The notes below the pieces were generated by a model. The model searched no databases. It was not told the DNA's origin and was given only the letters and a program-made list of their open reading frames with translations. Below are positions 1-13,100 of a stretch of DNA of 64,000 nt, piece after piece; position 1 is the stretch's first letter, and each line of letters starts with the position of its first letter. Source of the DNA: Lophius americanus. Lineage: Eukaryota; Chordata; Actinopteri; Lophiiformes; Lophiidae. A program made the translations under genes and the position numbers. The stretch spans positions 7,719,001-7,783,000 of the forward strand of contig JBBDHG010000019.1 in assembly GCA_037951165.1 (NCBI GenBank). Reading direction: 5' to 3'.

Positions 1-499
1 GACACTTTTCAAGCCCCAAAAGTCACCGACGTATTTGTGTTGCATCGATAAAGCCATTATGAGACAGAAAGTCCGAGGCTGTGATTTAGAGACTTTTAAA
101 GTTTAAAAATGAAAAGCTTACCTTAAAAGGGAACAAATTCTTTTGTGAATCACTTTTTGGATTTATTTATTATGATCTTATATAAAGGTTTATCAGCATA
201 CCATATAAAGGTTTTGTGGTTTGAAACTGCATTAACAATTAAAAATACACACCCCAAAATTAAAGTTAATCCTAACTACATTTTTCAATGTGATAGATAT
301 TTTGCTGTTAGCTTTTCATTTTGTAATGTACTTTAGTTTGAGTTGCAGCCCCACTGCTCACACGAGTGGAGCTACAGCTTATTTTAGTTGTTTAGCTAGA
401 GTAGCTAAGTATAGTTGTTTTTCTTTATTTAGCTTATTTGTATCCAATCAGCAGTTGGAGACAATATTTAAATTAATTTAGTTGCTTCAAGGGATATTT

Positions 500-740
500 G
501 ATTATCTTATCATAATGGCCTCTAGTTGGTTGGAATTATTAGGCAGCAAGTAAACATTTTGTCCTCAAAGTTGATTTTTGGGAAGAAGGAAGAATGGCAA
601 ACTTAGAAAGAGTGACTTTATCACGGGACAAATTTTGATGGGTAGACGACCGAGTCACAGCATCTCCAAATCTGCAGGACTTATTGGGTTTTACCGGTCT
701 GCAGTGATAAGTACCTACAGGAAGGACAACTGGTGAACCT
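500..740 (+). mobile_element. Tc1/mariner-like fragment (copy A)
   Basis: Recognisable stretches of a widespread fish Tc1-like transposase gene: TTAGGCAGCAAGTAAACA, ACGACCGAGTCACAGCATCT and GGTCTGCAGTGATAAGTACC. Only the 5' third is present, with many substitutions. Confidence 0.75.
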
Positions 741-969
741 GTTTCTTTGCCTACTGTTCTCTTTTCTTTGCCTTCTCTCTATTTCCCCGCTTTTAACCAA
801 TCACTTAATTCCCTATGTCTCTTCTGTATACCTTCGTGCTTCGTCTTTTTTCCTTTCCACTGCCTCCTGTATTATTTGCATCTCTTCGTTCCCTTCTCTC
901 CTCCCCTTTCAGGCTCTAAGGCCTTTTTGTGGTAGAAGAACATACTTGATCCTGTTCAACTCTTCAGGA

Positions 970-1460
970 GCTGCATGGAAACGCTGATTAGCAATTAAGA
1001 CCCCCTCTCCTTCAAATTAATCTGTTTATGAAACCAATTAAATGGAGGAGGAGGAGGGTGGGGGTGGGGAAGGGGAAGGGGGTTACAAATGTCTCTCAGA
1101 TATATCCTGCTTTGAGCTGAACGAGTAGGGCTGCACACCGAGATTTAGAAATCTAACCGGCAATTAATCACGGCACGTGTGTATTTATAAACATGCTGGT
1201 GTTGGTATGATTACACTTCAAATCATGCCGTTGTGTGAAATTTTCAAATTAATATGCAAATATTCAAGAGGAAAGTGAATCATTGCTTGGAAATATGGAA
1301 AAACTAGGATCTTAAATCAGGTCAAAGGAGTCAGATATTCCCCTTGTTTAACTATGATTATAAAGCAAACTGTTTGGAGGCTTAAACCTTTGAAAAATAC
1401 AACCATTAATGATGCCTTACCTTCAAATTAATATGAAAGTGAGGCATGCTCACTGTTGCA
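970..1460. promoter_or_regulatory. candidate conserved regulatory element, homeodomain and POU sites
   Basis: A complex, repeat-free stretch is dense in TAAT motifs (AGCAATTAAG, AAATTAATCT, CCAATTAAAT, GGCAATTAATCAC) and has an octamer ATGCAAAT at 1254-1261. It lies in a wdpcp intron, in a gene known to host OTX1-related enhancers in vertebrates. No alignment was possible. Confidence 0.3.
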
Positions 1461-1555
1461 TTATGTCCAATGCAATAGTAAGCATCTTTGTAATAGATTA
1501 CAGACAAATCCAGTTAAATGCATTTTAGTATTGATCTCTATGGGTGTCTATAAAC

Positions 1556-1573
1556 GGGATTAGGTTTAATCCC
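1556..1573. promoter_or_regulatory. inverted pair of K50 homeodomain (Otx/Pitx-type) sites
   Basis: GGGATTAGGTTTAATCCC holds GGATTA and TAATCC as an inverted pair. The following stretch to 1680 is repeat-free and complex. Confidence 0.4.
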
Positions 1574-1871
1574 ATTCATGACGAAAGGGGATATGAAACC
1601 AGGCTGTGGCCCAATCTGGGACCAGGTGGCTGATTTGGCTTTATGGGCCAGACCTTCATGACCCCCGTTCCCTCCCCTCCCTCTTTTCAACATACTCACT
1701 TCAAGTGTATAAATATACAGCTGCTAGCCCTAAAACATACACACATTTTACATTCTACACACAAACATACACATTCATGCATTCTTACCCACAAGCACAC
1801 GCATTAAAGTATGCATACTTCTTTTTCCGCATACATGCAGATGCACACTTAAACGTGAGTATGCACACCCA

Positions 1872-1903
1872 CACCCACACACACAACCACACACACACAC
1901 CAA
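1872..1903 (+). repeat. CA-rich microsatellite
   Basis: An interrupted CA run lies within a broader CACA-rich stretch from about 1735. Confidence 0.85.
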
Positions 1904-1999
1904 TCCATTTAAAGCCATCTCCACAGCAGCATGTTGACATAAGAGGCCAATGGGCTTAAAAAAAAGCAGATTTAAAAACGGGTAAATGAAACCGGTGAT

Positions 2000-2340
2000 G
2001 AAAAATCACTTAAGAATGCTTAATCGCGGAGCATATGCGCGGCTTGGCCCAGTCATCGGCCAAAGGAAGCAAGTAATACTTTAATGGTGTAAAATATATG
2101 TAATCTGCTGCTGCATATGATGCAATCCGAGCTCATAGAGGAAAACAGGAGGGTAATTGGAATTTTGGATGCAAAGTAAGGAAGATTGCACATCAGGCCA
2201 TTCAACTGAATTCAACAAATCAGAAAGGAGAGCTCCTTTGCAAAAAAACACTCCAAATCCCATTTGTTACCTCCACCAAAGAGATTTTGTTTCCTTCCAT
2301 CATGACCTCACGATGTGACATCACGATAACATTTTCTTTA
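2000..2340. promoter_or_regulatory. candidate conserved non-coding stretch
   Basis: A complex sequence without repeats or a coding signal, of the texture seen in vertebrate conserved elements. The call rests on texture alone. Confidence 0.22.
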
Positions 2341-3320
2341 CCAATGCGTGATAGTGCACTTTTGGAGGCTTTTTGCGGTAGTATAGTATTAGTATTATAC
2401 GGGTTTCATTTGAATTTGATCGCAATAAAAATGTATTTATTAAATAAATAAATCAAATGATTAATACAAGTTTTCAAATCCATTTCTGAAATCTGTAGGA
2501 TTTATCTTTAAACAAAGCGACTTACATTTTAATAACAATTTGATTAGGTCGGACAGTGAACTCATCAAATACATCACAATAATTTTGATTAATCCAGTAA
2601 ATTTTCAATTACAAATTAGCTTCTCAAATATGGATATTTATCTTTTTTTTTTTATCACATTTAATTTTAAATTGAATAAATTTTGTTTTTGCAAAGTTGG
2701 TCATATAAAATAATTCACTCTTTGGCTTTTCATTGACTAAACAAGAATGGTATGAGAAGATAAATTGATTATATGAAAAATATAACACCATTATGCAGTC
2801 GTATATTTAGCCAATACTCACATAGCAGTGAGAATTAAATGATAATATGACACGTTTATCCATCATATCTTACACCAAACTATCATTGTAAATGTTTTCA
2901 GTAATGCTGTGATATGACTCTGCTTTCTACTTGAAGTTTCTTGCTAATTTAACTATTGACAGATGTAAGAACAGCCTCTAATCTATTACAGCCCCCCTCC
3001 CAACACTCCCACACAAACACACAATCCCCGCAGCCCAACCTCTAACAACCATTACTCTAATAATTAGTGCCTCAGAGGCTTTGAAAGGAACCTAGTGGGA
3101 GGTGAGTGGGTGTGCATGTGTACCTGGGTGTGAGTGTGTGCATATGTGTGAGCCTCAGGATATGCCAGGATATGCTCAGGATATGATATGAGTGTAGGGA
3201 CAAAATCCTGCTCATGTGTAGCTTGTCAATGTGACTGGAAATAGAGTAAGTACTTGTTGGTTTCTATTAAGAAAAAAAAACTAAGCATGGGTTAAATATG
3301 AGACACGGAGTGTATGTTTA

Positions 3321-3358
3321 TGTGTGTGAGTGTGTGTGTGTGTGAGTGTGTGTGTGTT
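3321..3358 (+). repeat. GT microsatellite
   Basis: TGTG repeats interrupted by GAG. The antisense reading gives an HTHTHT tail that is not protein-coding. Confidence 0.9.
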
Positions 3359-4020
3359 TGAGTGGACTTTATCAGGTGTCTTGAGGCCCCAGACGGAAGC
3401 AGGGAGGGCGGTGTTAAGAACAAATAATTGATACAGAAAGAAAGAAATAATTAGCAGATTTGTGCGGGTATCCACAGTCGCTTCTTCTCTCCTGCCAGGT
3501 CTACAGAGTGAGAGAGCGTAGTGTGAGGGGGTGTCAGTCCCTGGAGATACGTACAATGGAGGAAAAACACTGATGGATGCTCTTAAGGGAAGGCCCCTGG
3601 ACACACACAGCACAAAAGGATTTGTCTGCAATTAGCTAGCAGAGTTGCCTCACTCACCTGTGGCACCTGTTACGTGGGAGTCAGTGAGTGTTTGTGTATC
3701 GAAGAGAATGGTCTGTTTCTGTGTGTATGTGACAGAGATGGTGTGTGTGGTAAAAGTCAAGTACATATGTGGTGAGCAGGTGGTAGGAAATAGTGGGTAC
3801 TGACAGTGTTTTTAATGTTTTTTTTAAAACCATGAAGTTTTTTTAAATAGGTTTGTATATATTTGTGTATGTGTTTGTGTGCCTGTGGGTATTTATTGAC
3901 TGTGGGCAGAGATACATAGCCCAGCCATATGTGGAAACAATTATCAAGGCTTTGCTAAATCTACGCATGGGATATTTAAGTCACATTTAAATCATCATTT
4001 TAATCAGCGAAGGCACAAAC

Positions 4021-4065
4021 TGTGTGTGTGTGTGCGTGTGTGTGCGTGTGTGTGTGTGCGTGCGT
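4021..4065 (+). repeat. GT/GTGC microsatellite beside wdpcp exon 6
   Basis: (TG)n with TGTGCG interruptions ends 17 nt from the exon 6 donor, on the intron side. Confidence 0.92.
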
Positions 4066-4082
4066 ATGTTTGAGTAACTGAC

Positions 4083-4197
4083 CATCAGTCACAGTCTTGG
4101 CAGGTAATCGGCCCACTAAAGTACGGTCAACACACACTTGATGGAGCTGGGGTCCATTTAAGTTCAGAGTCACCAGTACTCCACTGCTCAGCATCAT
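4083..4197 (-). CDS. wdpcp: wdpcp coding exon 6 (start of beta-propeller region)
   Basis: The 115-nt exon encodes MMLSSGVLVTLNLNGPQL, then HQVCVDRTLVGRLPAKTVTD, and ends in phase 1. Human has LLFGSGVLVSLSLSGPQLEKVVIDRSLVGKL. The donor GTCAGT is unusual, since it lacks A at +3. The acceptor and the first ~30 nt of the exon are tandemly duplicated just upstream (4168-4262), giving a rival acceptor 53 nt away that would shift the frame. Confidence 0.93.
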
Positions 4198-7100
4198 CTG
4201 CAAGGTACCACACACAAATCAGTCACCAGTTCTCCACTGCTCAGCATCATCTGCAAGATACCAAAAGCACTCACCCCCTCTCACACTCACAAACACACAG
4301 AGGAAAGTCTGGAGTTTTGAGGTTTAGCACGTTAGATGAAAGGACATGAACGAGATTATAAAGTTTGAATATTTCATTGCACTTGAATGAAACCCCATAC
4401 GACTTAATTAACTCTGAGGTGATCTGAACTATTAATGTTTCCAGTCCTCCAGACTTCACTCATAAAAACAAGGTGAAATCTGTGGGAAAACGTAGACTGT
4501 GGGTGAATATAAAGTATACTTATTTGATAAGTAAGTGTCTTCTGCAGATAATGCCTTATCCTTACACGCACAAAAATGTGGAGTAAATGCCTCACTAAAT
4601 GACATATCCTGCTTTCCTTTGACGAGCCTAGTAGTTTAAGTTGTCTGGGGTACCTGCTATGAAGAGGATGAACAACCTTCAGAGTCCCCTTGATATCATT
4701 TTGCTATTGAAAAGTCAAAAATATGATAAGGAACAACTTATTGTGATTGATATGTATCTTTGGCAAAGGAAGAATTTATGATATAATCAAGGCAAAATTA
4801 CAACTTTTCACAGTCACCTAAATAAATGTTTCCATGGATACCATGTAAAATAAAATTAATATAAAATCAAAAGTATCTAGTGGCACAACTAGTTAATGTG
4901 GCTGGTAAATGTGTAAAGTCAAGTTAACATGTATAGTTTGCTAGATACACTAAAAAAAAAGAAGACATATGGAGAGATGGAGTAACGACTATACCTCCAT
5001 GTCATTTCATGGTCAGTGGGATAAAATATATCAGGGTTCTCAGACAGAATATTAAAAGTTATGAGCCGCCCACACCAAGAGCTTGGATCTCTCATTAGAG
5101 CAAAAATGATAGAGATAATGACAGTCAATCAAAACCCATTGTGTTTACAGTATCAATTTCAAACTTTGACCTCTTTTTTATTGCAATTTAAGAAACACTA
5201 TTTGATTTTTCCACCTTATGCCTTATTCATTTTGATAATTGTTGAAAGTATAATTAAAGTAATCTAGCCACAATTTAAGCATTACTGAGAAATGGTCTAT
5301 GACACTTCTGAGGTCTCTGAAGTTTGCTTTGTCCTCGCACTTGTCTTCCTTCACAGTTGTAAGTATACCATTATACCAATGCCAATTCATTCAATTATCA
5401 GACGATCACTTGGTCGCTCCCTGAACGATGCTTTGTCCATTCAGAATATATGATACTGAACCTAAAAGTGCTGGGAAGCTTTTACACCAGGGCAAACAAC
5501 AAGAAAATAGCCTTAAGGGATCAGAAAGTATCATTTAATTACAAGGACATACGAAAATAACTTTTGAGCTCCTGCCATTATTATCCAAACCTGAAAAGAA
5601 GGGTATTTGTAAGTATGCACAGTAGGTGTTCGGCAGAGGAGGGTGTTCACCTGGCAGCAATGCTTTTTCGTCCATCTGGTGTGAACGCAGGTGTTAGTCT
5701 GCAACAGGTCCTGATGTTCGATAAACAGATGAAAATACAGAGACAAAGAAAGGGCAAAAAATGAGTTGAACTGGGGTCTAAGAACACAATGCAATAAATA
5801 ATCACATGAGCCTTCTAATCGAACATAACATGATAACCACAGAGAGGTTAAGGGATTAAAATTGATTAAGTTGTAACAATGGCACCTGTCAATGTGGGAT
5901 AATTTGGGCAGCAAGTGAGCAATTTGTACTTGAAGCTGATTTTTTGCAACTAATTTAGAATGAGCTTAAGGAGCTAAGCTACTTTAACATGGGCAAAATT
6001 GTGAGAACTGGGTCAGTGAATCACCACGACTACTGGTCAGGACCCAGCCGTCATGGGGGCCCAAGGCTGATTGATTCTGATTCATGTGCAGGCTAACCTG
6101 TGTTGTCCAATCCCACAGATGAGCCAGTGTAGCACAACCTGATGAAAAAGTTAATCTTAGCTTTGACAGAAATGTGCCAGAACACACAGTGCATCACAGC
6201 TTACTACTTCATATGGACCTCACTAGACAGAGTTCCTAACTAAACCCATCCACTACCCATAATGTCTACAATGGAAAGATCAGCATCAGAACTAGACCAC
6301 AGAGCAATGAAAGAAGGCGATGAATCATGTTCTCTTTTATGTTATGTGGACGGTTGAGCATCAGTGGATGTGCTGGAAAAAGTTTGATCGGTGGAGGCCC
6401 CATCCTGCAACTTACAGGACTTAAATATCAGTTACTCATGTCTAGCATAGCTCCCCTACAATGACATGCGTGAGTTCATCTTTTGAAATGTTTTGGCAGC
6501 AAACTAAAATAAAATTTTGATTAATATGTCTTATTTTTGATGGCAAGAACAAAATTTAAAAACACAAAACATTGGTGCAACAATTAAGTAATTTTCCATG
6601 TTGTTGTATTGCTTGTGCCACTCATGGCTGCATTATTTATCTTGGCGGTACTCCGTACACCCGGAACCTCGGGTGGCCACTACAGCAGTTCCTACTCACT
6701 GAGTGAGAAGGACTTTAGAGAGGATGCAGGTAAGGACTGCTTGTGAACAATATGAGTGCGTGTGTATGTGTGCGCGTAATTATTCCTGCCACATTCCGAA
6801 CCCAGCTGGGGTGATCGGATGGGAGGAGAGAGGGACAGAGGAGGAGGAGGAGGCGAGGGTGTGGAGGTGAGATGGGGTGTTTCTAGTTTCAGAAGATGGT
6901 TACGGGTGAGAGGAAGGAGGTGGATTGAGGAGGAGTGTGTGCGTGCATGTGTGTGTAACAGCCACAGACAGGTTCCATGAAACAAAGCTATGTCTGTATG
7001 GGTACAAGTACAGAGGGGATGAGGGGGGAGCGATAGGTGGAGGAAAAGGGAGAATGAATGAGGGTAGAGGAAGAGGAGGAGGAGGAGGAAGAGTAAGAGT

Positions 7101-10100
7101 TGGAGGGTGGGAAGGAGGGAGGGAGGAAGAGAAGGGATGAGGGCAGTCCCCTGATCCCCTCAAATATCCCCCTCGATGACAGAACTTGGCTGAAGGAGAG
7201 GTGATGAGAGAAGAGAGGGATAGAGGAGAACAAATGGGAACAACAGGGAGAGTGAAGCGAGAGAGAGAAAAGAGAGAGAATGCCCCTATTTGTTAATCAA
7301 TTGACCGTTTTGGAAAGGGAAAACTCTGAAATTCCCAAGAGGGAGGAAGAAGCCAGGAGTGATGGCAATGGAGGGTTTAAAATAGGAGGTGGGTACCTCC
7401 AACTCTTTGAGTGAGTCGCGTAGCTTCTCCGGTCGGCGATTGCTGGGGGTCCATGAATAGCCTCGAGCTATGGGGTAAAAACATGAGGAGAAACTAAAGA
7501 TCATGTGACATGAACTCTTAAATGCAAGCATTGGAGTATTAGGGTTTTTTCTTTCTTCCTAAAAAAGGCCCTCATGGGAATTTGGAAGAATGTAGCACCA
7601 AAAGCCTGAAAAGGTAGAAGGGTTGAACATTCTATCTGGGATGGGATCTAAGTATGAATAGGAGTGACATGAAGAATAAAGGGTGCTGACAAGACAATCA
7701 GGTGGAATAAAGACATGCAGGTACATCGAGCTGGTGTTCTACAATGCTTTTAATCAGTCAAATGCATTGACTCATTCCAAATATAATCAAACATTGAAGT
7801 AGAAAATATTTGCTACGGGTAGCAGTAGTAACTGTTGTATATGAAATAGTCTTGCACTTTCCACAAATTTGGAACGAATCGGTACTACATATCTCTGCAT
7901 AACCGTGCTAATTTGCAGAACCCAATGACAAAACAATTAGCATACTTTGTGACAAGAGCCAGATCAGTCTAGTTTACATGAATAAAATAATCTTTTATGA
8001 CCTCAGATCTCAACCATGGCCCATTTAATGGTATGTGGGTAAGGTGTTTCACATACTGGAGTCACGAACAGTAAAAACCCAAATGAGAATTTACATGGAT
8101 TAGGGTTCCTTGGATTAGATACAGCCTGTGTCATTGAACTGACCTAATTGATCTGACAATCTCACACTTTCACTTTTATGTTTAAAACCCAATCCGAAAC
8201 CATTAATTACTGTCCTCTTTGTCTTAAGGCTGTTTCCCTTTGGTGTTTCCACAGTGTATCATCCGTGTCCATCCATAATTACCACCGGTAGCCTACTGGC
8301 TAACAGTACCAGTGACATTTTTTGTTAACTCGGGCCCCAAATGATCCTGTTTGAAAATCAGTTTCCTGTTCCACATATTGATTTGTCATAGTTGTTATGT
8401 CGGATGCCCCTTCTGACGCAATTTTCCCCATTTATCTGGGCTTGTGGTCAGCACCAGCAGTACACTGATTTGTGTCCCTTACGTGGCTGGGTTTGAAACC
8501 ATTAATTACCATGTAGTAATTATAATGACTTTGTGTTGAAGTTTTATATTTCTGACCTGTATATCCCCATCACAGCAAAAGGCTGAAATCTGGAACTAAT
8601 AGATTGATGCAGCTGCACTAAAGTAGTGAAAATATTATACGGAGAGCAAAATGTCCCATCAAATACACACACACAGGTCCTTGAGGAGAAGCAAATATTT
8701 AATTGTGAGGAATTACGGTGCTCTTTTGTTATCGCTGTGCAACATCGCAGTTAACTGTACATATCTCGGCAAGTACCACACCACCACACCAAGGACTCTT
8801 CACTTTAATTTCACAGCCCTTCATTTTTCTCTGAATTTCTAGCAGTTAGAGGGAAGAAGGAAATGACAAGAAAAAACACCCAGTTGAATTTGGGCATCTG
8901 CTCCTGTCCATGCAGGTTCCTGAAGTTCATTTGGAGGAAAAAAAAAAAGGAAGGGAAGTCTGCTCTTTTCATTGTGGTTCAATAATTTGCCTGTCTGATT
9001 ATTTTACAGTTTCCATTTGCATCTCTAAGAAAACAAACCATTAAGGAATGGCACCAAACAGAGTAAACTAATGCATGCAAATAAGGGTGTGGAGGGTGGG
9101 GTCAGGAGAGAGAGTACAGAGTGGAGGGTAGGGGAAAATGTGTTTGTCTTTTGATAATGGTGTTTGTATTCTGCTACTACATTAGGTGAAAAGTAGAATG
9201 GGGGTAAGCAATGAAAGGGCAGAGAGCACAGATGAAGAAGGACACTTAACTGAGAAGGACGATTACTGGATGATGCACGACAAAATATGCATGCACAAAA
9301 ACACACACATACACAGACATACAGTCTTTAAAGTTTCATTGTTAGGAACTTACCTTCACAGAAACTGATTTTCTCATTGTAGTAGTGGGGTTCATGGGGA
9401 TGGACTGTTAAAAAAAACAGGTTAATTGAAGGTATTTATTCGCAATATATTTATAAAAAGATTATTAACAAAATTTATTCTGTGCATACTATGTACATAA
9501 TGATAAAAGGCAAACTAAACTGGAGCTCAAAAAACCTCGCCTTGGCTCTCAGAGACCTTGCTGGTACATTGAAACCCATAAACGTGCCTCATGGCCTGGT
9601 CACCAAAAGCAAAAAAGTGTCCAGTCTGGAAGCCATCCTTTTTGGCAGGCAGGAACACCTACTGGATTAGTAGTATTAATCAGATAAGGGGTGAGGGGCC
9701 AGACAGGCCCAAATCTGGGCACTTCCTCTGGTGCTGGGTGGGGAAGAATGGGTTATGGGGAGTTTGGCTGCAGGGGACACCTAGAGCTGCTCCAACGAGC
9801 TTGGATCTACCTCTAGTGGGGAGATATGGAACTGCACTTACCTTTAAAGGCATGTCATTGATACCAACATTTAGAGAGCAATGTAGACCCATTTACTGTA
9901 TCTCACAAACTAAAATTCACATAAATATCACTCAATGTCACAGTAAAGGGAAAATCACACATACCAGCATATACTCATGTGACAGTTTCTAGGCTACAGA
10001 TGACAAAATCAAACGAAGTTTAATCCAAGACTTAAAAAAAGAACCTTACTTTGATGGTTCATTCTTCATTTGCGGGTGAAGTATGTAATATTGCTGAATT

Positions 10101-13100
10101 AATTATATTGTCTTACAGAGAGGTACGTACGTCATCTAGCCTTATCTGATTGAATATTAATGTGCTATATAAACATGATAAACTTGCACCATTAAGTGGA
10201 ACTGAGGCATAAAATGCTCAGTTAAATCAGCACCTATCTTAAAAAAAAACTTAACAATAGAACCTTCATGAGGGTAAGATTTATTGCATAACATAGCAGT
10301 AGCATTAATATTCTGAAGCTTATGTAATAAGTGACAGCTGAGTATATCTAAACCAAGTAAATCCACAGTGATGTCATCAATTAGTATGTGGGCTACTCGT
10401 TGATGCCTGGAGTTTGGCATTATGACAGTCGCTAGCTTGGATTTTTGCAGACAGAGATGGTCATATCTGGATGTGAGGGTGATGCTTTGGAGGATGTGCA
10501 TTGCTATTCCTTAACACTCAGTTGATTCAGAACCTGAGGATACGATGGCATAAGTTCTTGTCAAATCCTCCTAACAGTCCCTGGAACTATAATTTACGAA
10601 AAAAAAATATCATGCTGTATTTCAAATAACTGAAATCAGGGATAAATACGATAGCCTAATTAACTAGCTATAAGAGATTATGATAACATCCTTCAACTAT
10701 TGTAGGTTGAGATGATACATCAAGTAAGTAAGGTGATTTTCTCAATTGCTTACATGAAATCAGACCTCATATTAGTGCGACAGGTCATGACAGCAATGCT
10801 GGTATGAATACTTCCACATTAGATTTACTTTTCAGACCATGATCATGATATAATTATTATTCAATTAAAATAATAAAACACTGCCTTTTCAGTCCTACAT
10901 CAAAACTCAATTTTGTACCATAGTTGGGTTATTAGTACTTTGAGATTTGACCCAAATGTAAAGTGCGTTATAAATTAAATGTATTATTATTATTATTATT
11001 ATTATTGGTAACCCAGTCACAAACGGAGTCTGGTTGGACCAGACTCCAATGGTCATGTTGGTAAAGGGAACATAGGAGATGAAGAGGTGATGGACAGGTA
11101 TGGTGTTAAGGAAAGGAACATGGAAGGACAGATGGTTATAGATTTGCGAAAAATGTAAATGGCTGTGGTGAATACGTATTTCAAGAGAAGGTAGGAGCAC
11201 AGAGTCACATATTTAATAGTAGCGGTAGGAGCATGCAGGTGGACTTCATCTTATGCAGAGGATACAATCTGAAAGAGTTTGGAGACTCCAAGGTGGTGAC
11301 AGGGGAAAACTTAGCCAGACAGCATAAAAAATTGCAGTATGTATGATGACTCTGATAGTACAATAAAGGAAAAGAACAAAGGCAGAGCAGAAGATCAAAT
11401 GGTGGAAGTTGATGAAGGAAGGAGAAAATATGGAAGCCAATCGGTCTGCATCACCGATTGGTGATGCAGAGAGATCTAGATGGGAAGGATGTGCAGCAGG
11501 TTAGGGTGATATAGGATAGGGATGGAAATGTGCTTACAAGTGAGGGGAGTGTGAAGGCAAGATTGAAATAATACTTTGGGGAACTGATGAATGAAGAAAA
11601 TGAGAGACAGAAGGTTGTTAAGTGTGAGAACTTTAAATCAAGAAGTGCCAAGGATGAGCCACACTAAGAAGATCTGGGAAAGAGTAGTGGGAGCTAAGTT
11701 AAGAAAAGGGATTACAGTTTGTGAGCGGCACTATGGTTCCATGCCTAGAAAGAGCACTACAGATGCGATGTTTGATTTGAGGGTGCTGATGGAGAAGTAT
11801 AGAAATGGTCAGAAGGAGCTACATTGTATCTTTGTGGATTTAGAGAAAGCATTCGACAGAGTGCCAAGGGAAGAATTGTTGTATTGACTAGACGTCTATG
11901 ATGTAATGACAGAAAAGTAGGTTAGAGTCTAACAGGATACGCATGAGAGCAGCATGACAGCGGTGAGGTGTGCAGTAGGAGTCACGGATGGGTTTAAAGT
12001 GGAGGTGGGACTGCATCAAGGATCAGTTCTGAGCCCATTCTTGTTTGCTATAGCTATGCACAGTCTGATAGATGAGGTCAGATAGGACTCTCCGTGGACT
12101 ATGATGTTTGCAGATGACATTGTGATCTTTAGTGAGAGCAGAGAGCCGGTGGGAGAAAATCTAAAGAGGTGGAGGTATGAGCTGGAGAGAAGAGGAATTA
12201 AGGTCAGTCGCAGAAAGACAAAATACATGTGTGTGAATAAAAGGGAGGCAGGTGCTATGGGGAGAGTGGAAAAGAGGTGAAGAAGCTAGTGCACGCAGGG
12301 TGGAGGAGAGTGTCTGTGACAGCAGCGAGCGAAAGGAAAGGTTTACAAGACGGTAGTGAAACCAGCCCTCTTGTACGGTTTAGAGATGGTGGTATTGAAC
12401 CAAAAAACAGGAGAAAGAGCTGGAGGTGGCAGAGTTGGAGATGTTTAGATGTTCTTTGGGAGTGACAAGGATGGACAAGATCAGAAAAGAGAATCAGAGG
12501 GACAGCCCAGGTTAGATGTCTTGGAGACAAAGTAAGGGAGGCCAGATAAACATGGTTTGGACACATGAAAAGGAGGGTTAGTGGGTGTATTGGTAGAAGG
12601 ATGCTGGAGATGGAGCTGCCAGGCAGGAGAAAAAGGGGTAGACCAAAGAGGAGGTGACAGGATGTGGTGAGAGAAGGCATGAAACTGGTTGGTGTAATAG
12701 AGGAAGATACAGAGGACAGAGGATGATCTGCTGTGAAAGAAGAAAAAGAGATGGAAGAATTTTTGTTACGTCATATGGCAGATTATTAAGGTTTAATAAA
12801 TGAGCAGGCTTCATGTTTATCTTACTTCTGCATTCCCCTCATAGTATGAGGAATAAAAATCAGATCACAGTTAGCAGGTACTTTGATCATTTGTAATTAA
12901 ACTTGATCAAAGCATACCAACAGGGTACACAGCAGATCAGCAAAATTTTTGGGGGTGTTAAATAAAATGTATGTATGTACCTTTCAAATTTCCTGGGATT
13001 TAATTGACATACAGACCTTTGTGTAATTAAGACCCCAAATCTTGAGGTGGTATATTATTTTGAAATGTAATTTTAGTCACATCCGGGTTAAGTACATTTA

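Larger units (their letters stand above)
1..4082. other. wdpcp intron (5' part of window)
   Basis: This holds Tc1 copy A, a G-rich tract (1056-1082), candidate regulatory stretches, CA/GT repeats and AT-rich filler (2340-2930). The next wdpcp exon was searched for on the minus strand and not found. Confidence 0.7.

Noticed and set aside
3650..3720. Possible wdpcp exon (LTDSHV near a GTGAGT donor)
   Set aside because: The LTDS resemblance is slight, and the phase does not fit the phase-1 end of exon 6.
4000..4080. Antisense reading with HTHTHAHTHTH following wdpcp exon 6
   Set aside because: It is the GT microsatellite read past the splice donor, not protein.
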